Positions 44,513 to 53,922 of a DNA stretch of 64,000 bases are shown in pieces (within the stretch, counting starts at the first letter, position 1; each line of letters starts with the position of its first letter). Source of the stretch: CAYQCE01 sp964415885 (lineage in GTDB: Bacteria; Zixibacteria; MSB-5A5; JAABVY01; JAHJOQ01). The stretch is from NCBI GenBank assembly GCA_964415885.1, contig CAYQCE010000015.1, positions 1 to 64,000 of the forward strand, written 5' to 3'. A model generated the notes under the pieces. That model did no database searches. It was given only the letters and a program-made list of their open reading frames with translations, and had not been told where the DNA came from. A program made the position numbers and the translations under genes.

Positions 44513-45679
44513 CTACAGAACTACTTTGCGGGGAATCTCCGCTGGAAGACGCACGAGAACTTCGTAGTTGAGATAACGTGTCATGTCCGAGAATGATGCG
44601 ACGGTTATATGCCCTTTCTTCTGCTTACCGAATATCACCACCTCATCACCCTTTTTAACGCCTGGGAACTCAGTGACATCGAGCAGAAGCATGTTCATGT
44701 GAACGAGTCCGACAACATTGGCCCTGCGACCATGCAGAAGTACGTGCCCTATATTCGAGAGCATTCGAGGGAAGCCGTGGAAGTAACCAACCGGCACTAT
44801 TGCGATTTTCTGGTCTCGGGTTGTGATGTATGACGTGCCGTATCCGACAAACTGCCCTGGCTTCACATCTTTGAGCGACATAATCCGGCTCTTGAAATTC
44901 ATAATCCGCCGGAGCGGATTCGGGCGTTTAGGACCGCTGGCCGAGCCGTTGGCGAGATGGTAGTGCATCTCTGTTTCTTTGCTTGGCCAGAATCCGTATT
45001 GAGCGATTCCAACGCGTACCATCTCCATCTTTGTCTCCGGATATGTGAAAACACCGGCGGAGCTTGCGGTATGTCTGAGTCCGAGGTTCAGCCCCTGACT
45101 TCTTAGCCACGCGCATTGTTCGTGATATGCCCATATCTGGTTCTGGATGCGGTAGTAGTTGCCCACGCTTTCCGCTCCGGCGTAGTGCGTGCAGACTCCC
45201 TCAATCTTGATCTGCTCGGCGTTCGTTCGGATGCGCGAAACGGCCTCGGAGAGATCCTTGCCCTCCAGTCCGGTTCGGTTAAGCCCGGTTTCGAGTTCTA
45301 TGTGAATTCGCGCCGGTTTGCGGAGTTTCTTTGCGAATCTGACGGCAGTGTTGAGTCGATCTAGATCGTACACATAGAATGCTATATCGTGTTTCACCGC
45401 CCACGCGAGCGCGTCGCTGTCCGCAGCGCCCATTATCATAATCTCGCTGTTTTCGAGGCTGCTCTTGTATGCGCGATAGGCTTCGTTTGCGGAGAAGACC
45501 GAGAAATGCCGGACGCCGCATTTCTCGGCGAGCGGGACGAACGTGCTGATGCCGTGTCCGTAGGCATTCCCCTTTATCACAGATGAAAAGAGAACATTCG
45601 GGCCAATCTGCTCACGAATGAACTGAAGATTCCGTTCGAGTGCGGATCTGCTCAGCTCTATGTATGATGGGTAAAACAT
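44513..45679 (-). CDS. alr: Alanine racemase family protein
   Basis: The 388-residue protein is a fold type III PLP enzyme with the PLP Lys in SSVIKGNAYGHG and the catalytic Tyr in the VGYGTSY block, plus HTASSAGVF. Alanine racemase supplies D-alanine for peptidoglycan; closely related enzymes act on other amino acids. The YGHG region has Gly for the more usual Ala (KGNAYGHG rather than KANAYGHG). Family placement is sure, the substrate less so. It is 28 bases after the M20 amidohydrolase gene, likely one transcript. Confidence 0.88.
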   Translation of the reverse strand: MFYPSYIELSRSALERNLQFIREQIGPNVLFSSVIKGNAYGHGISTFVPLAEKCGVRHFSVFSANEAYRAYKSSLENSEIMIMGAADSDALAWAVKHDIAFYVYDLDRLNTAVRFAKKLRKPARIHIELETGLNRTGLEGKDLSEAVSRIRTNAEQIKIEGVCTHYAGAESVGNYYRIQNQIWAYHEQCAWLRSQGLNLGLRHTASSAGVFTYPETKMEMVRVGIAQYGFWPSKETEMHYHLANGSASGPKRPNPLRRIMNFKSRIMSLKDVKPGQFVGYGTSYITTRDQKIAIVPVGYFHGFPRMLSNIGHVLLHGRRANVVGLVHMNMLLLDVTEFPGVKKGDEVVIFGKQKKGHITVASFSDMTRYLNYEVLVRLPAEIPRKVVL

Positions 45680-45707
45680 CCCTACCGAATTCCCAAGTGC
45701 AGCCTGC

Positions 45708-46856
45708 TTACCGTGCCATCATCTCAGCGATGACCTTACCCAGGATTCTTACACCCGGTTCGATGATTTTGTCCGGGAAGTCATAGTCCGGATTGTGCAG
45801 CGCCTTCGTGTCGGTGCCTGATCCGAGCCCGAAGAGTGCGCCCTTGAAACTGTGCGTGAAATGCCCGAAATCCTCCGACCAGGAGAATGGAATATCGCGT
45901 TCGACGATATCCAAATCGCATTTTCGCGCCGCCTTCCGGATCGTATCCACGCAACCGATATCGTTGACTGTTGTCACGAACTCCTCCACGAACTCCGTCT
46001 TGTATTCCAGCTCGAATGTCTTTGCAATGCTGACAGCGATCTCGGTGCATTTGCCCGCAATCCTGTCCATCACATTCTGATCGTGCGCTCGAAGTGTCGC
46101 CATTACATGCCCAATTCCCGGGGAGGTCCCGAATGCCCGTTCGCCGACACGAGAGTGGATTATCGTAACCTGCGCAGCCTCGTGCAGCGCAGTATAGTAT
46201 TGTGGAATCGCACTGAGTGCGCCTATGATCTGTGAGACCGCAAGCGCCGGGCTCTTGCCTCGGTCCGGTTGGGCGGCATGCGATGTTGCGCCGGTTAGCT
46301 CAATGATGAACCCCTTTGATGCCGAGGCGAAGATCTCGTCCTTGACTATTATGCTCCCGGTCGGGAAGCCGGGGAGATTATGCAGAGCGAATACGAAATT
46401 GGGTTGTAGTTCAGAGAACTTGTCGTCCGCGAGGACTCGTGCCGCACCTTGGCCGGTTTCCTCGGCGGGTTGATAGAGGAGGATCAGCGTTCCCCTCTCG
46501 AGTTTCCCTCTGCCGAACTCGTCGGCAAGTCCGGCGACAATCGCCATGTGACCATCGTGGCCACATTTATGGCTGACACCATCCTGCTTTGATCGATACG
46601 AGAGTTCGACCGAATCGGGTATCGGGAGGGCATCGAGTTCGCACCTGATGAGAATTCGAGGTCCCGGACTGCCAGACTCAAAAACTGCCGCAAGCCCATG
46701 ACCACCGAGTCCCCGTAATATCTTAATCGGTTGCCGCTCTTGCAGAAAGGCAGCAATGAGATCGGCGGTGCGGGACTCGTAATCGGAGATCTCCGCATTC
46801 TCATGCAACGTGTGCCGCAGTTCTTTCAGTTCGTCCAGATTCAAAGCTCGCTCCAT
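45708..46856 (-). CDS. M20 family metallo-amidohydrolase
   Basis: The 382-residue protein resembles N-acyl-L-amino acid amidohydrolases/hippurate hydrolases of the M20D group, which remove acyl groups from amino acids. Metal ligands are seen in CGHDGHMAIV and the general base in PAEETGQGAARVL; a dimerisation domain lies in the middle (about 175-290). No signal peptide is present. Together with the racemase and aminotransferase genes downstream it suggests amino acid scavenging. Confidence 0.9.
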   Translation of the reverse strand: MERALNLDELKELRHTLHENAEISDYESRTADLIAAFLQERQPIKILRGLGGHGLAAVFESGSPGPRILIRCELDALPIPDSVELSYRSKQDGVSHKCGHDGHMAIVAGLADEFGRGKLERGTLILLYQPAEETGQGAARVLADDKFSELQPNFVFALHNLPGFPTGSIIVKDEIFASASKGFIIELTGATSHAAQPDRGKSPALAVSQIIGALSAIPQYYTALHEAAQVTIIHSRVGERAFGTSPGIGHVMATLRAHDQNVMDRIAGKCTEIAVSIAKTFELEYKTEFVEEFVTTVNDIGCVDTIRKAARKCDLDIVERDIPFSWSEDFGHFTHSFKGALFGLGSGTDTKALHNPDYDFPDKIIEPGVRILGKVIAEMMAR

Positions 46857-46976
46857 TCACTGCCCGAATCGATCGTGCAGGCGTAGTTATATAACATATT
46901 ATCTGAGTCGTCGCAAACATCGGACAGATTTAGTTGAAAGCTGTCAAGGTGAGTGAATATGACCTGCTTTAGTCGA

Positions 46977-48320
46977 TCAACCGGCAGACATTCTTGCGAA
47001 CGGAACCTTGCGTCCATAGATGAGATCGTCTCCCCAGAGTGCGATGTGACGGGCGAAGGATGATCGCGATATTCCGGCTCGCACGAGATTGTGGGTGAAT
47101 GATTCGGGGTGGCTGAACGGACAGACCTTCATGCAGAGGCCGCAATCCGTCCCTGCAATCCGCCAGAGTCTGAAACAGCTTTCGATCTGCAATTGCCACT
47201 TCTCAACGTTTCGGACATTTGTCTTCTGACCCTTTGGAATCGAACCGGACGGACAGTTGTCGGCGCATTTCCTGCAGATTTCGCAGAATGCCTGAACCCC
47301 CAGATTGATCGGTTTATCCGGCACAATCGGAAGATCGGTAGTGACTGCACCGAGACGGAACCTCGATCCGAACCGTTTCGATATCAGATACCCATGCCGC
47401 CCAAGCTCACCAAGCCCGGCGTCATGTGCAACCGGGGGGAGCATTATCTGGTAATTGCTTCCAGATATGTGCGCCCGTGCCGGATATCCGCGCTTACGGA
47501 TTTCTGCAGCGAGCGCAATCGATATGACCGCTGCCTCCAGGTAGCGGACGGCTGTTTCCTCGGTAATCGGCAAGCGTGGAGCCGCTTGCACTCGATCGTA
47601 TTTCATCTCTACCGTGAAGGCGATTGCGTAGTTGTGCGTGACGTCGATGGGTCGTCCCCATTCCTCCGGTCCGCGGCCGACATGCGAATACACCCACGCC
47701 GGATTCAACTCGCACACGCCGACCTCGTCGGCCCCAAACTCGGTCGCGAACTCTTTTACCAATTCGGTTGCGCGCTGAGGGGACAGAGCCTCTCGGCATT
47801 CAGCAACGTCGCCGTCGACATCCTGCACGAGATCATTAATGACATCGAAAATCGCCCCTGTGTACGTGGAGCGAATAGGCTCGAAAAACTTGCCGCCCGG
47901 CGCAAGAAGCTCAGGCTGCTGTCGAATCTGTTTGTCGACCCCCTCCTTCTCGGGATTCGCAGAGTAGTACCTTTCGTACCTGCCGTCACTGTGCTTATAC
48001 TCCTCGCGAGCAAACATCGTGTCGCATTCATCCACTCTCTCGGTGACCCGGCCGATTTGGATTGTGGTGCTTCGACCGAGGGGGAGAAAGAAAACAGCCG
48101 CAAAACCGGCAAATGCAGCTATCGGTGCTGCGAGCATTGGCGTCGACTCGGCAAAACTCAGATAGTACAACACACAAAGCCCACAGAAGACCGGCAGGAT
48201 GATTAAGGTAATCGTAGTTGCTCTACGTTGACGTTCCCGGATCGAGTCTCTCAGGAATAGCAGCAGTAGCAGAGAGGCAAGCAGGCCCGTACCTATGTAT
48301 GCCGTGTCGATCAAGATCAT
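46977..48320 (-). CDS. Membrane-anchored reductive-dehalogenase-like iron-sulfur protein
   Basis: The 447-residue protein starts with three likely membrane helices (about 5-23, 37-57, 63-82), then a domain like the catalytic part of RdhA, including FGADEVGVCEL, AGLGELGRHGYLISKRFGSRFRLGAVTTDLP and two [4Fe-4S] motifs, Cys346-349-352-356 and Cys382-393-396-400, each ending CP. RdhA enzymes remove halogens using a corrinoid and two clusters. Unlike classic RdhA there is no twin-arginine signal and no rdhB gene. QueG is a relative, but the C-terminal motif spacing and RHGYLI stretch fit RdhA better. Confidence 0.75.
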   Translation of the reverse strand: MILIDTAYIGTGLLASLLLLLFLRDSIRERQRRATTITLIILPVFCGLCVLYYLSFAESTPMLAAPIAAFAGFAAVFFLPLGRSTTIQIGRVTERVDECDTMFAREEYKHSDGRYERYYSANPEKEGVDKQIRQQPELLAPGGKFFEPIRSTYTGAIFDVINDLVQDVDGDVAECREALSPQRATELVKEFATEFGADEVGVCELNPAWVYSHVGRGPEEWGRPIDVTHNYAIAFTVEMKYDRVQAAPRLPITEETAVRYLEAAVISIALAAEIRKRGYPARAHISGSNYQIMLPPVAHDAGLGELGRHGYLISKRFGSRFRLGAVTTDLPIVPDKPINLGVQAFCEICRKCADNCPSGSIPKGQKTNVRNVEKWQLQIESCFRLWRIAGTDCGLCMKVCPFSHPESFTHNLVRAGISRSSFARHIALWGDDLIYGRKVPFARMSAG

Positions 48321-48395
48321 ATCAGCTCAGTCAATCTACGGCAAGAATCGGGCTATCGAAAGAGAAAATGCTGTCCTGGAGAATCAAACGGAATG

Positions 48396-50735
48396 TCAGT
48401 GCACCGTGCCTCGCAGTGATACGAGGATGTTCCTCCCCGGAGCGTGTATCCCGGAGCCGTGCTCACGGTACGATGCGTCGAGGATATTCTCAGCGGTTAT
48501 GTTCAGAGTGAATGGGTGAAAGCTCGTCTCGAATCTCAGATTGACCGTAGCCCAGGAGGGGGTCCCGTCTTCCGGTATGCGTGTGTCGTCGATATCTCGC
48601 TGTGAGAGCCGTCGCTGGCTGCCGGCGGCTCGCACGAAGAACTCGATCCACCTGTTATCGTCGGTGTAGTACCTTATTGCGGTCATCCCCATCAGCGGGG
48701 GAATCCTGCTCAGGGGTTCATCAACGGTCTCGTTTTCGCCCCACGTCCAGAAGAGATTGCCCCGGACTTGGGCCGATCCGGTTATCCAGGCCGATCCGGC
48801 AGTTTCGAAACCGATAATCCGTCCCTCTCCGACATTCCTGTTCTGATAGATGTCGAACTCTCCGGCATCTTTGATGCCGTTGCTGTTTTCGTCAAAGAAA
48901 GTCAGTCCGTTGTACGTCCCCGGTCTGCGGTCAATCAGGTTGCGAAGCCTGGTTTGATAGACAAATAGTTCGCCTCGGAATCTGTTTCCCTTCAGCTTTG
49001 CGCCGAGCTCGATGTTAATTGTCTCTTCCGGATCGAGGCTGGTGGAGGGGGCGTCGACACCGCTGCTTGAATATTTCAGCACGACAAGATCGTTCAGGTT
49101 GGGGGCACGGAAACCGCGCGACACGCCCGCGATGAGGTTGACATTGTCGTCCGGCTTGAATGACATAGACAACGCACCGGTGAAATCGCTGTAGTCCTGC
49201 TCGAAGTAACCGAACGGCTGCTCCAGGTCTGACTTGGCCTTAAAGTAGCTGTATCGCGCGCCGGTGGTTACCGAGAGCCGCGGCAGGAGGGTGAATCTGT
49301 CCTGTATGAAAACTCCGCCCGATGTATATCGCGATCCGTTCGGATATTCCGGCCGCTCGACCGTGCGTTCGCCATCATTGATGTCGTATGCCTCGGTTGC
49401 GAGTCTCTCGAAGTATGTTTCGAATCCTGCTGTCATGCTGTGAGTTTCCGCCGGAGAGATATCTATCTGCAGAAGGCCGCCGCGTTTTGTGAGATCATTT
49501 TCACTCAGAGACGTGGTCTCTGAGCCCGTTTTGCGTGTAGTCTTGCCCTCGAGCTCAGCCTGATAGGATAGATCGATCTTCACTCTCTTTACAAGCCCCG
49601 ATTTCGGAGTCATCTCATATCCGGCTGAGACGAGGTCCCTGTTTTGCGGATCGTAGATATAAGCCTCGAAATCGCCGCTTTCGTACTTGTCATAGCGCGG
49701 AACATCATCCTGACGAACCGTCATCAGGCTAAGATTTAAGTGATGTCGTTCGTTTGGCGAGTACTCGGCTCTGCCGTTCAAGCTGAATTCTGTCCATCCG
49801 GTTGGGTCCTGCCGTCCTTTCGGCTCGCCCGCTCGAAGGTCGCCGATGCGTTTGTATGTTCCGCCCATGTTTACAGCGATCTCTTCGGATGCAACAAAAG
49901 ACGAGAGATTCGCGGATCTCCCAATGTCCGCGCTCGAATAGTGGAGGCTGAAGTCTGCCCATCTGTTCATCCCGCTCTCCGACAGCGGAAGTCTCGCGGT
50001 GATCATATTCACCGCCCCGCCGAGGGCGTCGCTGCCATAGAGGACAGAGCTCGGACCTCGGACCACCTCGATCTTCTCGAGAGACTCCTGATCGATAGTG
50101 TTCATATACTGATTGCCGCCCGAACGGAATGTCGAGTTGTTTAAGCGGATGCCGTTGAAGAGGAGCAGGACATCCTTGCCGATCTGACCGCGCAGAATCG
50201 GAGTGCCGTGGCCGTGCGTAGTCTTCTGCACCAGCACGCCCGGTTCTTCCTTCAGCAAATCCGCGGTCGACGCGAAGTTCTTCCCACCAAACTCCTCATC
50301 TGTAGTAACTGAAACCGGTGTGGGCGTGGAAAAGACGTCCTCTTCGGACCGCGACGCCGTTACGGTTACTCCGCTCACAGGGATCGCAGCCGGTTCGAGG
50401 AGGATAGTAATCCGAATCTTCTCCCCGTCTATCGCAGAGACGTGTTGACGGGTCGGTCTATAGGCGACGTGCGTTACAAGAAGAGTGTGATCGCCGTCGG
50501 GAACCGCAACTGTGAATTCGCCCTGATCATCCGCTGCCGTGTGAATATCAGCCCCGATGATTCTGATGTTCGCTTCTGCGACGACTTCATTGCTGACAGC
50601 ATCTATAACGCGTCCCTCAATAGTTGCTGAGGTTTTCTGCTCTGCATGTATTGTACCGTAAGCTGCGAGAAGAACGCAGCTTACGAGCAAGAGGCCCCGG
50701 ATCAGCTTTCTGATACGATTTGAGTAGGATTGCAT
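48396..50735 (-). CDS. TonB-dependent outer-membrane receptor
   Basis: The protein of about 779 residues has a signal peptide, an N-terminal carboxypeptidase-regulatory-like beta domain (about 35-120), a TonB plug domain (about 135-240; GKDVLLLFNGIRLNN, SVLYGSDALGGAVNMI) and a 22-strand barrel ending NILVSLRGTVH. I chose the inner ATG (MQSYSNRIRK) over one 14 codons upstream, since it opens directly into the signal peptide. The ligand is unknown; it is 75 bases upstream of the RdhA-like gene on the same strand, so a corrinoid is an attractive guess. Confidence 0.9.
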   Translation of the reverse strand: MQSYSNRIRKLIRGLLLVSCVLLAAYGTIHAEQKTSATIEGRVIDAVSNEVVAEANIRIIGADIHTAADDQGEFTVAVPDGDHTLLVTHVAYRPTRQHVSAIDGEKIRITILLEPAAIPVSGVTVTASRSEEDVFSTPTPVSVTTDEEFGGKNFASTADLLKEEPGVLVQKTTHGHGTPILRGQIGKDVLLLFNGIRLNNSTFRSGGNQYMNTIDQESLEKIEVVRGPSSVLYGSDALGGAVNMITARLPLSESGMNRWADFSLHYSSADIGRSANLSSFVASEEIAVNMGGTYKRIGDLRAGEPKGRQDPTGWTEFSLNGRAEYSPNERHHLNLSLMTVRQDDVPRYDKYESGDFEAYIYDPQNRDLVSAGYEMTPKSGLVKRVKIDLSYQAELEGKTTRKTGSETTSLSENDLTKRGGLLQIDISPAETHSMTAGFETYFERLATEAYDINDGERTVERPEYPNGSRYTSGGVFIQDRFTLLPRLSVTTGARYSYFKAKSDLEQPFGYFEQDYSDFTGALSMSFKPDDNVNLIAGVSRGFRAPNLNDLVVLKYSSSGVDAPSTSLDPEETINIELGAKLKGNRFRGELFVYQTRLRNLIDRRPGTYNGLTFFDENSNGIKDAGEFDIYQNRNVGEGRIIGFETAGSAWITGSAQVRGNLFWTWGENETVDEPLSRIPPLMGMTAIRYYTDDNRWIEFFVRAAGSQRRLSQRDIDDTRIPEDGTPSWATVNLRFETSFHPFTLNITAENILDASYREHGSGIHAPGRNILVSLRGTVH

Positions 50736-50928
50736 TTGAGTTCTTCCCCGATTCCGCAGGTTTCCATTCCGAAACAACCGCGATTAACCGCTGATCAGTC
50801 AGTAATTTAATACAAAATCTCGCCGATAGTAAGAGAAAGATGGAGAAATCCACAGTCACCGAGAGAATTCCGAATTCAGATAACTGTGAATGGTGGTTCG
50901 AACCCACGGACTGCCGGCTGGAATATTT

Positions 50929-52656
50929 ATGAACAAGAGAATCGGCGATATACTGATCGAAAAAGGTCTGATTTCTGAGAGTGTACTTCAGCAGGCCCTA
51001 TCCATACAAAAGCAAACCGGGAAGCGTCTCGGGCAGGTACTCGTCGATGAGAAGTTCATCACCGAGGATGATCTCGCGGACGCGATCTCCGAGCGCCTTG
51101 GTGTTCCGAAGCTGTCGCTCGAGAACATCGTGGTCTCTCCGGAGCTTCTTGATCTCTTCGATATAGACATGGCAAGGCGCCATCAGCTTCTGCCGGTCTT
51201 CAAGATCGGTCAGACCTTGACTGTCGCGATGGTGGATCCGCTCGATGTGGTTGCGATCGACGAGATCAAGTACCGCACAAAACTTCGAATCAACCGTGTG
51301 GTTGCGACGCAATCGGGTATTCGCGCCGCGATCGAAGAGAACTACTCTGTCAAAGACTCGCTGAATCAGGCATTGGAGGATGTCGCTCGGCAAAAGGAGA
51401 CCGACTCCGCGGAGTTGGCGTTCGTCGAGCAGGGCGAAGAGCCGCTCTCGGCAGAAGCACCGGTTATCAAGTATGTCAATCTCCTGATCGCACAGGCGAT
51501 CAAGAGCCGTGCATCGGATATCCATGTCGAACCGGATGACAAATCGGTAAGAATCCGTTACAGGGTAAATGGGATACTCCATCATGAGGGAGTCTCTCCC
51601 AAATCGGTGCAGTCCTCTCTAATCTCACGCCTGAAGATCATGGCTGATATCGATGTCTCGGAGAAGAGAGTGCCTCAGGACGGACGTTTTTCGTTCGAGT
51701 GGGGCGGTCATTCGATCGATGTTCGCGTGTCGACTCTGCCGACTATTCACGGTGAGAAGGTTGTGCTGCGGCTTCTTGATCGACGAAATCTCATCCTCGG
51801 GCTGGAGAACGTCGGTATGTCGAAGGTCCTGCTTCAGTCGTTCCGCCGGATCGTCCGCAAGCCGGAGGGTCTTATTCTCATCTGCGGCCCTACCGGTTCG
51901 GGAAAGACATCGACGCTCTATGCGGTGCTCGACGAAATCAATTCGGTAGAAAAGAATATCATCACTATCGAAGATCCGGTCGAATACAATCTGCCCGGCA
52001 TAAATCAGGTACAGACTAACGAGAAGGCGGGTCTGACTTTCGCAAGCTGTCTTAGATCTCTGCTCCGTCAGAACCCGGATATCATAATGGTCGGCGAGAT
52101 ACGCGACTCCGAAACTGCCGCAATGGCGATCCGATCTGCGATGACGGGTCACCTTGTCATGTCAACTATCCACACCAATGATGCCGCCGGTGCAGTCACG
52201 CGGCTTCTCGACATGGGCGCCGAGAGCTATCTGCTCGCGTCCTCGCTTTTGGGTGTGCTGTCCCAGCGACTGATTCGGGTTATATGCGATAAGTGCAAGG
52301 TAGCGGATGAGATTCCGGATGCCATTCTCGAACAGATCGAACTCGATGATGTAACCGAGCCGAAATTTTACATGGGCTCGGGGTGCGATAACTGCGCTAA
52401 TTCCGGCTACACTGGGAGAACAGGGGCATATGAGTTTCTTTCGGTTACTTCACAGATCAAGAATCTGATTATAGAGCATGCATCTTCAGGAGAGATCAAA
52501 GATGCAGCCATGGAGAATGGTATGATCACACTGCACAGGAACGCCCTCTCCAAGGCACTCGATGGCCGCACGACATATCGAGAGGTCCTCCGGGTGAGCC
52601 AGAAGGCCGAGGAGAGAGCGATACGGAGCACGGATGCCGAACCTGTATCAGTATAG
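50929..52656 (+). CDS. PilB/GspE-type assembly ATPase
   Basis: The protein of about 575 residues has an N-terminal MshEN-like domain (about 1-150) and a hexameric ATPase domain with Walker A GPTGSGKTSTLY, the Asp box IEDPVEY, Walker B NPDIIMVGEIRD and the His box in STIHTND. A four-Cys zinc element (CDKC, then CDNC) is present, as in GspE and PilB. It powers extension of pilus or pseudopilus. Start ATG 50929 was chosen; the frame extends 13 codons upstream. It overlaps the next gene by 23 bases. Confidence 0.93.
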   Translation: MNKRIGDILIEKGLISESVLQQALSIQKQTGKRLGQVLVDEKFITEDDLADAISERLGVPKLSLENIVVSPELLDLFDIDMARRHQLLPVFKIGQTLTVAMVDPLDVVAIDEIKYRTKLRINRVVATQSGIRAAIEENYSVKDSLNQALEDVARQKETDSAELAFVEQGEEPLSAEAPVIKYVNLLIAQAIKSRASDIHVEPDDKSVRIRYRVNGILHHEGVSPKSVQSSLISRLKIMADIDVSEKRVPQDGRFSFEWGGHSIDVRVSTLPTIHGEKVVLRLLDRRNLILGLENVGMSKVLLQSFRRIVRKPEGLILICGPTGSGKTSTLYAVLDEINSVEKNIITIEDPVEYNLPGINQVQTNEKAGLTFASCLRSLLRQNPDIIMVGEIRDSETAAMAIRSAMTGHLVMSTIHTNDAAGAVTRLLDMGAESYLLASSLLGVLSQRLIRVICDKCKVADEIPDAILEQIELDDVTEPKFYMGSGCDNCANSGYTGRTGAYEFLSVTSQIKNLIIEHASSGEIKDAAMENGMITLHRNALSKALDGRTTYREVLRVSQKAEERAIRSTDAEPVSV

Positions 52657-53848
52657 AGTCAGAGACAAATCCGGCGTCTCGATATCAGGCAGCATTCGGG
52701 GCGACAACGTCGAGGCGGTCGAAAACTATCTAGAGTCGCTCGATCTCATTCCGGTCAGAATCAGACGCCAGTCAGAGTTCTCTCTCAAACAGCTTCTCAA
52801 GTTTGGCAGGATGACCGCGAGCCTCGAGGACCTGATTCTCGTAACCCGCAAGCTGTCCACGCTATACCGCTCCGGTGTTCCGATCATGCGCGCGCTGGAG
52901 ATCGTCGCCGATCAGTATGAGGAGGAACCGCTCGGTGAGGTGCTTCTATCTGTCCGAGACGATATGGAGCGCGGAGAGAACCTGTCCGACAGCCTGGCCC
53001 GGTATCCACGCATATTCAAGCCGATCTACGTTTCGAGCGTACGCGCTGCGGAGGCCGCCGGTAAACTCGACAGCGTTTTGGACAGTCTCTCGGTTGCCAT
53101 GGAGCAGGAGCTTGTCACGAGAGAGGAGGTCAAGAAGGCGCTCAGGTATCCAACTATGGTTGTGATCGCGATCGTGGCTGCATTCATGTTCCTGACAATC
53201 TTCATCATTCCCAGGTTCGCGGGTTTCTATTCACAGCATGGTGCAGGGTTGCCGCTTCCGACACAGGTTATGATCTCGGTGTCGGAGATGGTCCGCAATA
53301 GCTGGTATGTACTGCTTCCCGCGATAGTAATACTGCTGGTGGTCTTTGGTCGAGCTTTGAGATTGAACAGATTGAGACGTTCCGTGGATAGTTTTCTTTT
53401 GAAACTCCCGGTCTTCGGCGATTTGTTTGTTAAGACTTCGCTCTCGAGATTTGCGCATCTCCTGTCTGTGCTGATTGCGTCCGGAACTCCGCTGATCCGG
53501 AGTCTGGAAATCGTGCGCGATGCAGTCGGTAATGTCATTATAGGCGACGAAGTCGGCAGATTCGCCGAGGGCTTGAAGGAGGGTAGGAGCATCGACGACA
53601 CCCGTCACCAGATGCGCCACTTCCCGAAGCTCGTGATTTCTCTCGTTCATGTGGGAATGGAATCCGGGACGCTCGATCTGACTCTGAAAGAAATATCGAG
53701 GTTCTTCGACAGGGAGGTTCATTACAGCTCGGGGCGTCTCACGAGCGCGCTCGAACCGATCCTGATTGTCGTGATGGGCGCGATGATTCTCTTTTTGGCG
53801 CTGGGGATCTTCCTCCCGATGTGGAACCTCATACAGGTATTTCGTTGA
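52634..53848 (+). CDS. PilC/GspF-type inner-membrane platform protein
   Basis: The 404-residue protein has two T2SF domains (about 65-190 and 270-390) with about three membrane helices, and the typical LVTRKLSTLYRSGVPIMRALE and HLLSVLIASGTPLIRSLEI repeats. It forms the inner-membrane base that passes ATPase motion to the pseudopilus. Coupled to the ATPase gene upstream. Confidence 0.93.
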   Translation: MPNLYQYRVRDKSGVSISGSIRGDNVEAVENYLESLDLIPVRIRRQSEFSLKQLLKFGRMTASLEDLILVTRKLSTLYRSGVPIMRALEIVADQYEEEPLGEVLLSVRDDMERGENLSDSLARYPRIFKPIYVSSVRAAEAAGKLDSVLDSLSVAMEQELVTREEVKKALRYPTMVVIAIVAAFMFLTIFIIPRFAGFYSQHGAGLPLPTQVMISVSEMVRNSWYVLLPAIVILLVVFGRALRLNRLRRSVDSFLLKLPVFGDLFVKTSLSRFAHLLSVLIASGTPLIRSLEIVRDAVGNVIIGDEVGRFAEGLKEGRSIDDTRHQMRHFPKLVISLVHVGMESGTLDLTLKEISRFFDREVHYSSGRLTSALEPILIVVMGAMILFLALGIFLPMWNLIQVFR

Positions 53849-53922
53849 GAGGTGTTCAGAATTGAACCAGTTGTGTCGATACAGATTCCAGAGAGCTAAG
53901 AGAATAAGACATTGGAGGTTGC

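Noticed and set aside
46977..48320. Epoxyqueuosine reductase (QueG) as the identity
   Set aside because: QueG lacks membrane helices and this C-terminal cluster pattern; the GLGELGRHGYLI...TTDLP region fits RdhA better, though QueG is a relative.
50890..50910. A tRNA T-arm-like sequence (GTGGTTCGAACCCAC)
   Set aside because: Neither strand has a matching acceptor stem, D-arm or anticodon arm at the right distance. It may be a tRNA 3' remnant but I cannot support a tRNA or attachment site.
50740..50928. Possible cobalamin riboswitch before the TonB receptor
   Set aside because: The minus-strand leader has GGAAACCTGCGG, a partial B12-box match, but the conserved core (CCCGC..ACTGT-type stretch) is absent.
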